Below are positions 13,057 through 23,086 of a DNA stretch of 34,582 nt, piece after piece. Position numbers and translations under genes: made by a program. A model generated the notes under the pieces. It did no database searches and was not told the DNA's origin. It worked only from the letters and a program-made list of their open reading frames with translations. Each line of letters opens with the position of its first letter. The first letter of the stretch is position 1. Source of the DNA: Metamycoplasma neophronis (GTDB lineage: Bacteria; Bacillota_I; Bacilli_A; Mycoplasmatales; Metamycoplasmataceae); contig NZ_VHHP01000006.1 of assembly GCF_006491995.1 (NCBI RefSeq), positions 1 to 34,582 on the forward strand. The letters run 5' to 3'.

Positions 13057-14034
13057 TTAATGTTTGAATAATAAACGGTTCTTTGTAATAAAATCTTTAT
13101 TTAAAAAGTCTTTTTTATTGTAAGTTTGAATTTTGCACACTGCTTTTCAAAAATATCCAACTCCAATACATAAAGCAATGCCCCCTAATGGAATTATTAA
13201 ATTTAATAATACCTTAATTGTCAAACTTTCTCCACTGTATCCAAATGGGTTTCTAAAATTTAAAAATGGATATATAGAAACCTGCATTTTTGAATATATA
13301 TCAAATCCCTTACCTGTGTCAGCAGATATGCCATTAACAAAAGAATCCACATCTTTAGCTCCAATGAAAAATATCATAACAGTAAATAGATAGTAAGCAA
13401 TTATCATTAAGGGTGAAAATAATAAAGTTTTATTTGAAACTACCATATTTTTTTTCAATAAAATAAATATTGCTATTCCCGCAATCGGGTTAATTAAATG
13501 TACCGGAACTGATAAAAATTTTCATGATAATGGGATTTCATATCATAATTCAGGTTTAGCAAAAATAAACGGAATAATAACTCCTCAAAAACCAAGAAAA
13601 GTAATACTAATATAAATTGTTGCTAAATATAAAAATCTTTTAGTTCATAAATATTTAGGGAAAACTGCATATATTATCAATGATAAACTTATTAAAATAT
13701 TACTTATATAAGTAAAAGTGAATCTAACTTGCAAAAATGCTCCCGAAATTGATGGAAAAACACCCGCTTCAACCATTGAACTTTTTGTTTGCGCATCTAA
13801 TTTTAAAATTGCTTCATTAATAGTAAATGAATCAGAGACTCACGATGCAACAAAAGTAATGCATCATAATAAAAGCATCGAAATTCCCGTTCAAAAAGCT
13901 GCTAGTCTTTTTTTATCTTTAGAAATAAAAGGGAATTTTTTATATCAGGGCAATAAAATTTGATTTAAATCTTCCGTTTCTTGTGTTTTATCTTTATTAA
14001 ATAAATTATTTTTCATATTCATAATTATATTCAT
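13057..14034 (-). CDS. Six-TM integral membrane protein (possibly Pr6Pr/FAR-17a-like)
   Basis: The 325-residue protein is recovered only by reading several TGA codons as Trp. After a charged N-terminus come about six hydrophobic segments separated by short loops (roughly 45-65, 100-122, 130-155, 175-195, 205-228, 280-300). The fourth contains VPVHLINPIAG, a membrane His with Pro four residues later. His-x3-Pro of this kind occurs in predicted six-TM proteins of the Pr6Pr/FAR-17a/AIG1 type, so this is a possible relative, at low confidence. Three in-frame ATGs lie close together (14032-14034, 14020-14022, 14014-14016); the outermost is given, but none has a good ribosome-binding site, so the start could be 6 or 18 bases further in. 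It is divergent from 14115. Confidence 0.75.
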
Positions 14035-14078
14035 CTAATTTTAAATTATTAAATTATTTTAATTTAAATTGAGTATAG

Positions 14079-14084
14079 TATAAT
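14079..14084 (+). promoter_or_regulatory. -10 box of the 14115 operon
   Basis: TATAAT 30 bases before the ATG, followed by GGAAAGGA as ribosome-binding site. Confidence 0.55.
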
Positions 14085-14114
14085 GAATGTATATAGAAAA
14101 GGAAAGGATAAAAA

Positions 14115-14705
14115 ATGAATTTTAGTTCAGTAGCAAGGTCGTTAGAAGGAAAATCACGCTCTGTCAAATCATCGGGAATTACTTGATTTATTTTGCCTAG
14201 CATATTTACAGTATTCTTTATTATTTTAAGCGTATTATTCACGCTAGGTATCGGCTTTGATGCCAAACCAGGTACAAATATTTTCAAATACATATACGAT
14301 TTTTTAAAAAACGGAGAATATAAAGAAGGAAGTAATTTGCCTATTGTGATAATTGTTTATTTATCATTAACAGCTGCATTACTTTTTATAATTTTATTTA
14401 CGGGTTGAATTATTACTATCGTTGTGCTTGCCAATATTGTTGGATTAAAGGAAATGTTGAGAAAGATTACAACCCTACCTATACTTTCATTAGATACTCA
14501 AAATAAAGCAAAATCGGCCCTTTCAAATGCCGGAGCATCTGCTGTATTGCTAGGATTAGGTATTATAATCGGTCCTCTTGCTTTTATAGGAATTATATTA
14601 GCTTTAGTATCAGCTTCTAAATCTAAGCAAGTAGCAAACGATATATTATGACAACTGCAAGTTAACCAACTAGCACAAACAACTAATAACCCAACTCACT
14701 TTTAA
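14115..14705 (+). CDS. Integral membrane protein, unknown function
   Basis: This is a 196-residue protein with no recognised family. TM segments lie at about 22-46 (PSIFTVFFIILSVLFTLGIG), 72-95 plus an adjoining stretch to about 112, and 140-165 (AVLLGLGIIIGPLAFIGIIL). The last is Gly/Ile-rich, followed by a short polar tail with NQLAQTTNNPTHF. TGA at 14184, 14406 and 14649 are Trp. The start is fixed by GGAAAGGA upstream. It is followed after two bases by the 14708 gene, with which it forms a two-gene operon, so the two products may act together in the membrane. Confidence 0.85.
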
Positions 14706-14707
14706 TT

Positions 14708-15592
14708 ATGTTTAATTTTTTTAAAAAGAAAAACCAGCAATCAAATGTTCCGAATGTAAACGGAATTGATCAAAATCAATCAAAACCAAGTTTTGACTAC
14801 GAAAGTACAATCACCCCGCAAAAGAAAAAAACTCTGCTTTCTATTTTTAGAAAAGAAGTTGTGTCAAAAACATTCGCAATGTTGTTTTGACTTATATTTG
14901 TTATAGCTTCAATCGCCGGAGCAATTGCAACTTATTTTTTAATTACAGCAAAAGAAGATAGCAAAAGCAACGGTGCTGGATATTACACTTTATGCGGAAT
15001 TATTTTTCTTTTTTCATTAATTTTATTTATTGTTTATGCAGTTAAATTAACGGCATTAAAAATGGCGAGTCGTTCGCTAAGAACAAACATTGATACAGTT
15101 GATGCAAATATCGGGTTTCATTTATTCGAATTATATCGTTCATTAGTATTGAAAAAATTGAGAATAATTTGAATATATGCATTCTTTTTAACATACTACG
15201 GAATTTTTAACCTAATTGTATTTGGTTTATCAAAAGCAGGAATTTGAAGTTATAGTAAACAAGGAGTTGATTTTCAAATTAATTTTCCGGAATTGCTTAA
15301 AAAAGCTTTCGGCAATGTAAATATATTGTTAATTATTGGTGCTTCAATTATTTGCGGAATTACGCTTTTGTTTATTATAATTCAAATCCATTTAATGCGT
15401 AGAATTAACGAAGTTAAATACAATTTGGGTGGTAATGTATTACAGCTTACCGAAATTGTTAAAAACGACAGAAAAAATGAAAACAAGAACTGGTTAATTA
15501 GTTATTGAATTATTTTTGCGATTGTATTTTTAGTGCCTTTATTATTAATTGGTTATCTAATATGAAAAGGTGTTATTCGTAAAAAATCATAA
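14708..15592 (+). CDS. Integral membrane protein, second gene of pair
   Basis: A 294-residue protein. A polar Asn/Gln/Lys-rich cytoplasmic head of about 55 residues (MFNFFKKKNQQSNV) is followed by TM segments at about 57-80, 95-115, 155-178, 205-228 and 262-285, and a basic end (WKGVIRKKS). Between TM2 and TM3 lies a polar stretch with SRSLRTNIDTVDANIGFHLF. The gene starts two bases after the previous stop and has no ribosome-binding site, so it probably depends on translational coupling. Trp codons are TGA. It looks like a Mollicutes-specific conserved membrane protein; NCBI has families such as MSC_0882 for this type, but I could not check membership. Confidence 0.85.
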
Positions 15593-15600
15593 AAATATTT

Positions 15601-15631
15601 AATGTTCAGTAATCATTGCTGGACATTTTTA
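15601..15631 (+). terminator. Intrinsic terminator of the 14115-14708 operon
   Basis: A nine-pair stem (AATGTTCAG with CTGGACATT, one G-U) around a nine-base loop, then T-tract, starting eight bases after the stop codon. Confidence 0.85.
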
Positions 15632-15644
15632 TTTAAATTTCGCA

Positions 15645-15673
15645 ATAAAAAACACAAGGTTCTAACCTTGTGT
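15645..15673 (-). terminator. Intrinsic terminator of the str operon
   Basis: On minus, a perfect ten-pair stem (ACACAAGGTT with AACCTTGTGT) around two bases, then TTTTTTA, just after the fusA stop codon. Confidence 0.9.
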
Positions 15674-15683
15674 CAATGTGTTA

Positions 15684-17777
15684 TTAGTCTTCGTCAACTG
15701 AAACTTTACCACCACGTTTTTTGATGATTTCATCAGCTAAGTTACGTGGTAATTTTTCATAGTGATCGAATCACATTTGGTATGTTCCACGACCAGTAGT
15801 CATAGATCTTAATTGAGTTGCATAACCAAACATTTCTGATAGTGGAATGTAAGCTTTAATAACATGCGCTCCATCATTTCTGGTTTCGTTGTCACGTACT
15901 TGTCCACGACGTCTTGAAATATCTCCCATAACATCTCCGAAGAAGTCTTCAGGAACAACAACAGCAACGTCCATGATTGGTTCTAATAATACAGTACCCA
16001 ATTGTTCACGACCTTTTGTAAGTGATTTAGAAGCAGCAATTTTATATGCTAATTCAGATGAATCGACTTCGTGGTATGAACCATCGAATAAGGTAGCTTT
16101 AATGTCGATCATTGGATAACCTGCAAGGATACCAATATCCATTTTTTCACGTAGACCTTTTTCGATTGATTTAATGTATTCTTTAGGAATTTTACCACCA
16201 ACGATTTTGTCAATAAATTCAAAACCGCCATCTGGATTTGGTTCGTATTTAATTCATACGTGACCATATTGACCTTTACCACCTGATTGTTTCTTGTGGA
16301 TACCTTCAACTTCAGCGGCTTTAGTAATGGTTTCACGATATGATACTTGAGGTGCTCCAACAGTAACTTCAACTTTGAATTCACGTTTTAATCTATCTAC
16401 GATGATATCTAGGTGTAATTCACCCATACCAGCGATAATAGTTTGTCCAGTTTCTTCATCAGTGTAGTATTTGAATGTTGGATCTTCGGCAGCTAATCTT
16501 TGTAATGCTAAAGATAATTTTTCTGAAGCATCTTTTGTTTTTGGTTCGATAGCTTGCGAAATAACTGGTTCTGGGAAGTTCATATTTTCTAAAACGATGT
16601 CTTTTTGTTTTTCATCGATTAGTGTGTCACCTGTTGTTGTAACTTTTAGACCAACGGCAGCAGCAATGTCACCTGTTCTAACTTCTTCAATGTCAGTTCT
16701 TGAGTTAGCATGCATTAATAAAATACGGCTAAATCTTTCTTTTTCACCTTTGGTTGAGTTGAATACGTATGATCCTTTGGTAATAACTCCAGAATAAACT
16801 CTGAAGAATGTTAAGTTACCTACGAATGGGTCATTCATAACTTTGAATGCTAGTGATGAGAAGAATTCATCATCAGAAGCTGGAATACTGATTTCTTCTT
16901 CGCCCTTGTAAGCTTTCATTGGAGGAATATCTAATGGGCTTGGTAAATAATCAACAACGGCATCAAGCATTAATTTAACACCTTTGTTTTTGAATGATGT
17001 ACCACAAACTACTGGGAAATATTCTGCAGTTAAAGTGGCTTTACGGATAGCGTCTTTCATTTTTTCAGCGCTAACTTCTTGTTCTGCTAATAATAATTCC
17101 ATGATTTCTTCGTCAAAATCGGCTAGTGATTCTGCTAATGAAGCTCTCATTAAGATTGCTTCATCTTTTAAATGAGCTGGAATTTCAATTTCTTTTGCAT
17201 TTTCAGCAGCTTCGCCATCATACTCATAAGCTTTCATTGTAACTAAGTCAATGATTCCTTTGAATTGAGCTTCTTCACCAATGTTTAATTGGATAGCGTG
17301 GGCGTTAGCACCTAATAATTTTTTAAGTGATTCAACAGAAGCTTTAAAGTTTGCTCCCATTTTGTCCATTTTGTTTACGTAAACAATTCTAGGAACTCTG
17401 TAGTTGGTTGCTTGTCTTCAAACGGTTTCAGTTTGAGGTTCAACACCTGATTGAGCGTCTAGAACAGCAACGGCACCGTCAAGTACACGTAGTGAACGTT
17501 CTACTTCGATTGTAAAATCAACGTGACCTGGGGTATCGATGATATTTAATCTTTTACCTCTTCAGTAAGCTGTGGTAGCAGCTGATGTAATGGTAATTCC
17601 ACGTTCTTGTTCTTGAACCATTCAGTCCATTTGTGAAGCTCCTTCGTGGGTTTCACCGATTTTGTGAATTTTACCAGTGTGGAATAAAACTCTTTCTGTA
17701 GTTGTAGTTTTACCAGCATCAATATGCGCCATAATACCGATATTACGGTAATCTTCTAATTTATATTCTCTTGCCAT
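15684..17777 (-). CDS. fusA: Elongation factor G
   Basis: EF-G is the translational GTPase that drives tRNA-mRNA translocation and, with RRF, ribosome recycling. The 697-residue product has G1 [16 protein letters not shown] near the N-terminus, G3 DTPGHVDF, G4 NKMD, and the domain IV segment with [13 protein letters not shown]. It ends in VDED with two consecutive TAA codons. The standard-code frame is broken by TGA (Trp) at conserved Trp positions. It is the last gene of the rpsL-rpsG-fusA operon, with 12 bases between the rpsG stop and its ATG and AGGA as the only SD-like element. No tuf gene follows; a terminator does. Confidence 0.98.
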
Positions 17778-17789
17778 AGAAACGTCCTA

Positions 17790-18260
17790 TTATCATCTGA
17801 AGTGAGCAAATGCTTTGTTTGATTCAGCCATCTTGTGAGTGTCTTCACGTTTTTTGATTGCTCCACCCATTTTGTTTGAAGCATCAATAATTTCATTTGC
17901 TAACTTTTCTTCCATGGTTTTATCGTTTCTTAATCTTGCATATTGAATTAATCATCTTAATGCTAGAGTTTGTTTTCTTTTAGCACTAACTTCACAAGGA
18001 ACTTGGTAGTTTGATCCACCAACTCTTCTTGATCTAACTTCTAATTGTGGGCTAATGTTTTCTAAAGCTAAGTTAAATACTTCAATAGCTTCTTTTCCGG
18101 TTTTGGTTTTGATAATTTCGAATGCGTTGTATAAGATGTTTTCAGCGATAGATTTTTTACCATCTAACATAATGGTGTTAATTAACTTAGTAATAATTTT
18201 TGAGTTAAAAACTGGGTCTGCTAACACATCTCTAACGGGTGCTTTATGTTTTCTTGACAT
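17790..18260 (-). CDS. rpsG: 30S ribosomal protein S7
   Basis: S7 nucleates assembly of the head of the 30S subunit and contacts the E-site tRNA. The 156-residue protein has the family start [20 protein letters not shown], the central [19 protein letters not shown] block and the end [14 protein letters not shown]. The last Trp is encoded by TGA directly before the TAA stop, so reading TGA as a stop would lose only that residue, but a second TGA (Trp) lies in LRWLIN. The ribosome-binding site is AGAAAGG. It is the middle gene of the str operon. Confidence 0.98.
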
Positions 18261-18285
18261 ATTTTTTTCCTTTCTAACTTTCTAA

Positions 18286-18702
18286 TTAATTACTTTTTGG
18301 TTTTTTAGTACCGTATACTGAACGGCCTTGTTTTCTTCCGTCAACACCAGCAGCATCTTGGGTTCCACGCACGATTGTGTATCTAACCCCTGGTAAATCT
18401 TTTACTTTACCTCCACGAATTAAAACAACTGAGTGTTCTTGCAAGTTGTGACCCTCACCTGGAATGTAAGCGGTAACTTCTTGTGTATTTGATAATCTAA
18501 CACGAGCATACTTACGAATAGCTGAGTTAGGTTTTTTAGGTGTCATAGTAGCAACACGAGTACATACACCACGTTTAAATGGTGCAGGAATAGCAATTTC
18601 TTTTTTTAGTAAAGAGTTATACATTTTACCTAAAGCAGGAGCTTTAGATTTTGTAGTCTTGTCTTTACGGCCTTGTTTTACTAATTGTGCAACTGTAGGC
18701 AT
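18286..18702 (-). CDS. rpsL: 30S ribosomal protein S12
   Basis: S12 sits at the decoding centre and affects fidelity. The 138-residue product carries [18 protein letters not shown] and [17 protein letters not shown], the two loops in which streptomycin-resistance mutations occur; both key lysines are present, as in sensitive strains. AGAAAGGAAAA precedes the ATG. It opens the str operon, 25 bases ahead of rpsG, with a -10 box about 70 bases upstream. Confidence 0.98.
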   Translation of the reverse strand: MPTVAQLVKQGRKDKTTKSKAPALGKMYNSLLKKEIAIPAPFKRGVCTRVATMTPKKPNSAIRKYARVRLSNTQEVTAYIPGEGHNLQEHSVVLIRGGKVKDLPGVRYTIVRGTQDAAGVDGRKQGRSVYGTKKPKSN

Positions 18703-18769
18703 AATATTTTCCTTTCTATAAATTTATTAGTTATGTTTGGTATTTTGCATATTTTTAAAATACTTAGTA

Positions 18770-18775
18770 ATTATA
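18770..18775 (-). promoter_or_regulatory. -10 box of the str operon
   Basis: TATAAT on minus, giving a predicted leader of roughly 60 nt before rpsL. The leader has no strong hairpin that I can see. Confidence 0.55.
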
Positions 18776-18847
18776 CAACAACTAATCCGGTGTTTTACAT
18801 TTTTTTTATATTTTTTTATTTAATTTGATTTTGATAATTTTTAAATT

Positions 18848-18894
18848 AAAAAAACGCTAAATTCTAAGCTGTAAAATTAGAATCGCGTTTTATT
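18848..18894 (-). terminator. Intrinsic terminator of the 18919 lipoprotein gene
   Basis: On minus, AAAACGC pairs with GCGTTTT, and inside it GATTCTAA pairs with TTAGAATT, followed by a T-tract. It lies 25 bases past the gene's stop codon. Confidence 0.8.
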
Positions 18895-18918
18895 AAAATA
18901 TTTATAAATTTTTAAAAA

Positions 18919-20940
18919 TTAATCAACATACTCTATTTCAAATGCTGCTTCGTCAATTGTCCCGTTGTCCATAAAACCTTTTATGTCTGATTCAAACTTT
19001 CTAGGAACAACAAGTTTAATTCCATTTGGACTGTCTGGGTCTTGATAAGTAGAAAATTCATTTAAAAAAGTGGCAAAGTGTTTATCAAATGAAACTAATT
19101 TTTTTGGCAAAATTATTTTCTTGAAAATAGCATGATCAATTTTAGGTAAATATTCACCCGATGAATAGTCGACATTAATATTACTTGAATTAGTAATATT
19201 AGTATTCGATAAATCCAAAGTGTCTACTTCTAAGTCTATATTTGTGTCACCGAAAAATTCTAAAAAGTGACTTGACATATATTCAACGTTATCATCCAAT
19301 ACAATATTTTTTAATTTATATACTTCATCAGGAATTTCATAATCACTATCATTCATGTTTCTTGCCAATGCTTTAAATAGATTTAAAGGTACATAAGTTA
19401 TTAAGCTGTTTTTGTTTGCTGGAATTTCTAAATAAGATCTTGAAGATAAAGGAAGTCTAGGACCAAAAAACATTCCGGTGTTGGCATCGTATCTGTAAAC
19501 ATCATCTAAACTTTTTAAATAACTCTGTGGATAACGTGAAGAATATGCTATAGGATAAGCACGGTAAGCTATTTCTGATCAATGGCTTTTGTTAATATTT
19601 ATGAAATAATTATATGGTAAAAAGTTAGTTGATGATTTTATATAGTTATTAATTGAAAAATGTTCATTTTTTTGATATTTTTCTTCTTCTTTATCCATGT
19701 TTTTTTCAACCATTTCCGGATTATTTAATAAATCATTCTTATTGATATTATCTGTCGTTGAAAAGATATATGTCAATATATTTCCTACATAGAAATTATT
19801 AAGCGTACGCGCATCATTAACAAAATCATATTTAAGAAAATTTTTATTTTTAATATCTTCTAATAAATTATTAGATTTAAAAAATTCTAAATTCTTAGCA
19901 TATTTCTCTTTAATAACATTTTTATAATTATCTATATATTGACTTATTTTTTCATAAAAATCATCATAATATTTCTTTAAATTAATTAATTTAGTAAATA
20001 ATTGAGGGATATCCAAACCATTTATATTTGGGTCTTTTAATTTATCGTAAACCTCATCAAATGTATATCCAAATGATTTTTGTTCGGCATTTGTTAATTC
20101 ATTTTTAAAATATTTAGCTTTAAAATAATTATTATCGAAATAATAAATAGCCATTGTATCAGCCAAATCTTCTTTAGTATAACCAGGTGTTTCAGATACG
20201 AAACTATCTAATTCAGATTCTAAAACAGGTTTTATATTTTCTCTAAAAATAGCCAAACTACCATTTTGTGTTTTAAATTGTTCTAATTTATCAGCAATGT
20301 TAGAAGTAACTGTAACAAAAGCGTCCTTTTCAACTGGTAAAACATCTCTAAATATTAAATCATACATAGATCTTGCGTTATCATAAAACTCATTATAAAC
20401 TTTTTCGTTTTCGCCACTATAGTAATTATCTATCATTCAATTTAATACTTTTGCAACAGTTTCATAATACTTGATCAAAATATTGCTGTTGCTACTTTGT
20501 TTAGATAATTCTTCATTGTAAGATTTTAATCAGTTTCAATATTTTAAAAAGTCTCTGCTAATAGAATCACCATAATTTTTAATTGTTTGATCAGAAAATT
20601 GTCTTTGTAAATATTCATATATACTTTTTGCATATTCATGAGCAAGTCTTTTTACTCCAGAAATTTCTGGATGTTCCGAAGCATAATATTCATCAAGCTC
20701 TTTTGTAATAACATATTTATTTTCCTTGTTGTTATATGCAACGTTTTCTAAAATAGTGGCAGGAATTCTCGTTGTTGCATTATCTTCAATATTCGTTCAT
20801 GGAATAACTTTCTTTTTATTATTATTATTATCTGAACATCTTACCGAAATTATCGATGCCAAAATTACAGCCGTAGTTGCTGCAGATAATAATATTGCAA
20901 CACCAGCTTTTTTTGTTAAGTTTTTTTTATTTTCTTTCAT
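18919..20940 (-). CDS. Predicted surface lipoprotein, unknown function
   Basis: A 673-residue protein with a typical Mollicutes export signal: basic head MKENKKNLTKKAG, a hydrophobic stretch to about residue 33, then Cys35 followed by an Asn/Lys linker (SDNNNNKKK). The lipobox is S-V-R-C; Arg at -1 is unusual, as Ala, Gly or Ser is expected, so lipid modification is likely but not certain. The rest is a polar ectodomain with many Tyr, Asn and Lys, mostly helical in the N-terminal two thirds (for example VKRLAHEYAKSIYEYLQ), and an acidic segment with NTNITNSSNINVDYSSG near the end. I recognise no enzymatic motif. Several TGA codons are Trp. The ribosome-binding site AAAGGTG decides the start. 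Such proteins usually serve in surface binding or antigen variation; here there is no direct evidence of either. Confidence 0.88.
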
Positions 20941-21374
20941 CTTTCACCTTTCTTTTATTCATTATAAAAGCGTAATACATCCACTTTAACACTTTATTAT
21001 AACATATAGTTGATATAAAATGCTTTATTGCTGATGAATTTAACTTTACTTTATAAAAAAAATCTCAATTTATTGAAAAATTGTAATTATTAATACTATT
21101 TATTTTTGTTTATATTATCTTTCTATTCGATGTTTTTGCATGTTGTTTAAGCAAAATTTATAAGTTAATAATAATAAAATTGGGTAATTAAAAATAAGAT
21201 ATATGCTTTACTGTGATAAAGTGGTTTTATTAAATTAACATATAATTTTTTATTTTTTTCAAAACTAAAATGTAATAAATAATTTAAAACATAAAATAGA
21301 AAACTAATTTTGAATATGAATTTTTTATTCTCTATTTTTAAAAAAAATAATCAAATTACATTTTAGGTTCAAAA
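20941..21374. other. 434-base AT-rich intergenic region with lipoprotein promoter
   Basis: TATAAT on minus at 20961-20966 is the probable -10 of the lipoprotein gene; a second TATAAT lies near 20995-21001. A five-pair hairpin CTTTA/TAAAG occurs near 21210. No ORF, repeat or strong terminator is evident, and the broken gene to the right has no visible terminator in this stretch. Confidence 0.5.
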
Positions 21375-21938
21375 TTATTTTTCTTCATTATCGATATTAG
21401 CTTTTGATGTTTTTGCTTCGTTTAAAAATATTTTAATTTTTTCTTTATTAAGAATAATATTTTGAGAAGCCATCTGCATATTTGGTCTATCAAGTGATTT
21501 TATATTATTTATTAAACTATTCGCAATATCATAATATTTTTTTTCCGATAATTCATTAGTTGCATAATTCATAGCGTTATTTATTTCTTGATAATAATTA
21601 ATGATTAAATTAATTTTTTCATCTTTTATTTTTATATATCTATTAATAAAATCATTAACCTTAATTTCGAGGTCATTAATAAATTGCTCCGGAGTATTTA
21701 GATCATTTATTTTACTTTCTCTCAACTTCACAAACGTTTCTTTAACTTCACTAATTAGTTTTTGAATATCTGGATCATCTTAATTTTTAAAATAATTATC
21801 AAGGTCGCCCATTAAGTCTAACAATGAATTTTTAATCAATGAAAATGTCTTATATTTTATTTCTTTAATTGGGTTACACGCTACAACAACTATTGGCATT
21901 ATAATTGTGACTGGCAAAGCTAATAATATTCCTTTTAT
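21375..21938 (-). pseudogene. Broken lipoprotein gene
   Basis: One frame runs from a lipoprotein-type signal (GILLALPVTIIMPIVVVACN, with a proper VVAC lipobox) through KEIKYKTFSLIKNSLLDLMG and LDNYFKN to an in-frame TAA at 21780-21782. It then continues in the same frame as DDPDIQKLISEVKETF and a helical Lys/Glu/Asn-rich segment of about 130 residues to TAA at 21375. The signal lacks its usual basic start: in-frame ATA AAA lies where ATG AAA would be expected (21933-21938), and a TTG at 21915-21917 behind AAAAGG is another possible start. So both the start and the middle look damaged. It could instead be two small expressed ORFs (a GTG start is available at 21729-21731). Confidence 0.6.
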
Positions 21939-21954
21939 TTAATTTAATTATAAT

Positions 21955-21979
21955 AAAAAATCTTGCTAAACATAGCAAG
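21955..21979 (-). terminator. Intrinsic terminator of the 24063-21989 operon
   Basis: On minus CTTGCT pairs with AGCAAG around six bases, followed by ATTTTTTA. It begins ten bases past the stop of the 21989 gene. A TATAAT immediately after (21947-21952) may serve the broken lipoprotein gene. Confidence 0.85.
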
Positions 21980-21988
21980 ACTAATTAA

Positions 21989-23086
21989 TTATTTGTTAGC
22001 AAAAAATTTTGCTTCAAGCATTTTTTTATACTCTTTTAAAAATTCTGGTAATTCTTTTTCCATGACGGTTTGACCATTGTCAATACTGTAAATAACTGTC
22101 GATGTAGGGTTATAAAATAGATCTTCAATATCGCCATCGCGGTATGTTAATCAACCATTTTTTTGAGTTTGTTGATACATTGGATCTTGTGAACGAACTG
22201 TATACAAATATTCTTCATATTTTTTGTTGAATTCTTTTTTATCCATTGTCGAAATATTCTCAGTTTCTTTGATAATTTTAACTTTTTTATCCATCTTATC
22301 CATTCACTGAATTTCTTTTTCGATTTTTGTCAGTGCTTTTGAATTTGTTAAATCTTTATCAATCCCTAAGATAAGCGCTTCTTTGGCTTGTTGTTCTTCA
22401 ATAAAACCTAAAGATTCGGCAAAATATTCGATTTTGAATTTTTGATTTAAAAATTCTTTGTATTGACGCATAATATCTTTTTTGTGCATTTTGTTATAAA
22501 AAGATACAAAGTGAGCCAATACGCGAGGAGCCAAAGGATTTCCCTCCTCCATCTTTTTGATGTCTAATTTAATTTCTTCCGGATACTCATATGTTAAATG
22601 CTTTTTGGCATTTTTTAAAGAAGTCAATTCTAAAGAAATATCTTTTTTATTATGTTTATATTGAGCATAGTTGAACGAAACTAAATAAATGGCTAAAACA
22701 GTAGCATTAATAACAATAATTGACAATAAAGCGATTACCAACAATGCTACAAAAAATGCTTCATAATGAACTTTAATATCAGGATTTTTAAGAACTTTAG
22801 GAATTAAAACTGCTCCGATTATTGCAACGGCCAAGAAAATTATATTAATAATAATGTAATTTATTGTAGCATTACTTTTAATGTTGAAGCCTTGCACATA
22901 TTTAATTCTTAGGTCTTCTCCCAATAAATCCTTAGTTTTCTTAATACTTCTTTTAAAATTGATTATAAATCTTGTCGCCATATACAGTGCAATAATGAAA
23001 AATACAATTCCTAACAAAGTATAAATAAGAAATTGATTGCCTTTTGCTGGTTGAGCAGCAGTAGTATTATTTGCAAAATTAATCAT
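21989..23086 (-). CDS. Membrane protein with cytoplasmic C-terminal domain
   Basis: A 365-residue protein of no recognised family. TM segments lie at about 20-43 (FLIYTLLGIVFFIIALYMAT), 75-102 and 112-140. The remaining 220 residues are soluble and probably cytoplasmic: a helical Lys/Glu-rich region (KMEEGNPLAPRVLAHF) and a C-terminal part containing NGWLTYRDGDIEDLFYNP and IYSIDNGQTVMEKELPEF, which looks like a compact folded domain. One TGA (near 22303) is Trp. The ATG overlaps the stop of the upstream gene by one base (TAATG), so the two are coupled and likely function together. Confidence 0.85.

Noticed and set aside
20836..20940. Zinc protease motif in the 18919 lipoprotein (LAHEYAK)
   Set aside because: It lacks the second His of HExxH, so no metalloprotease is claimed.
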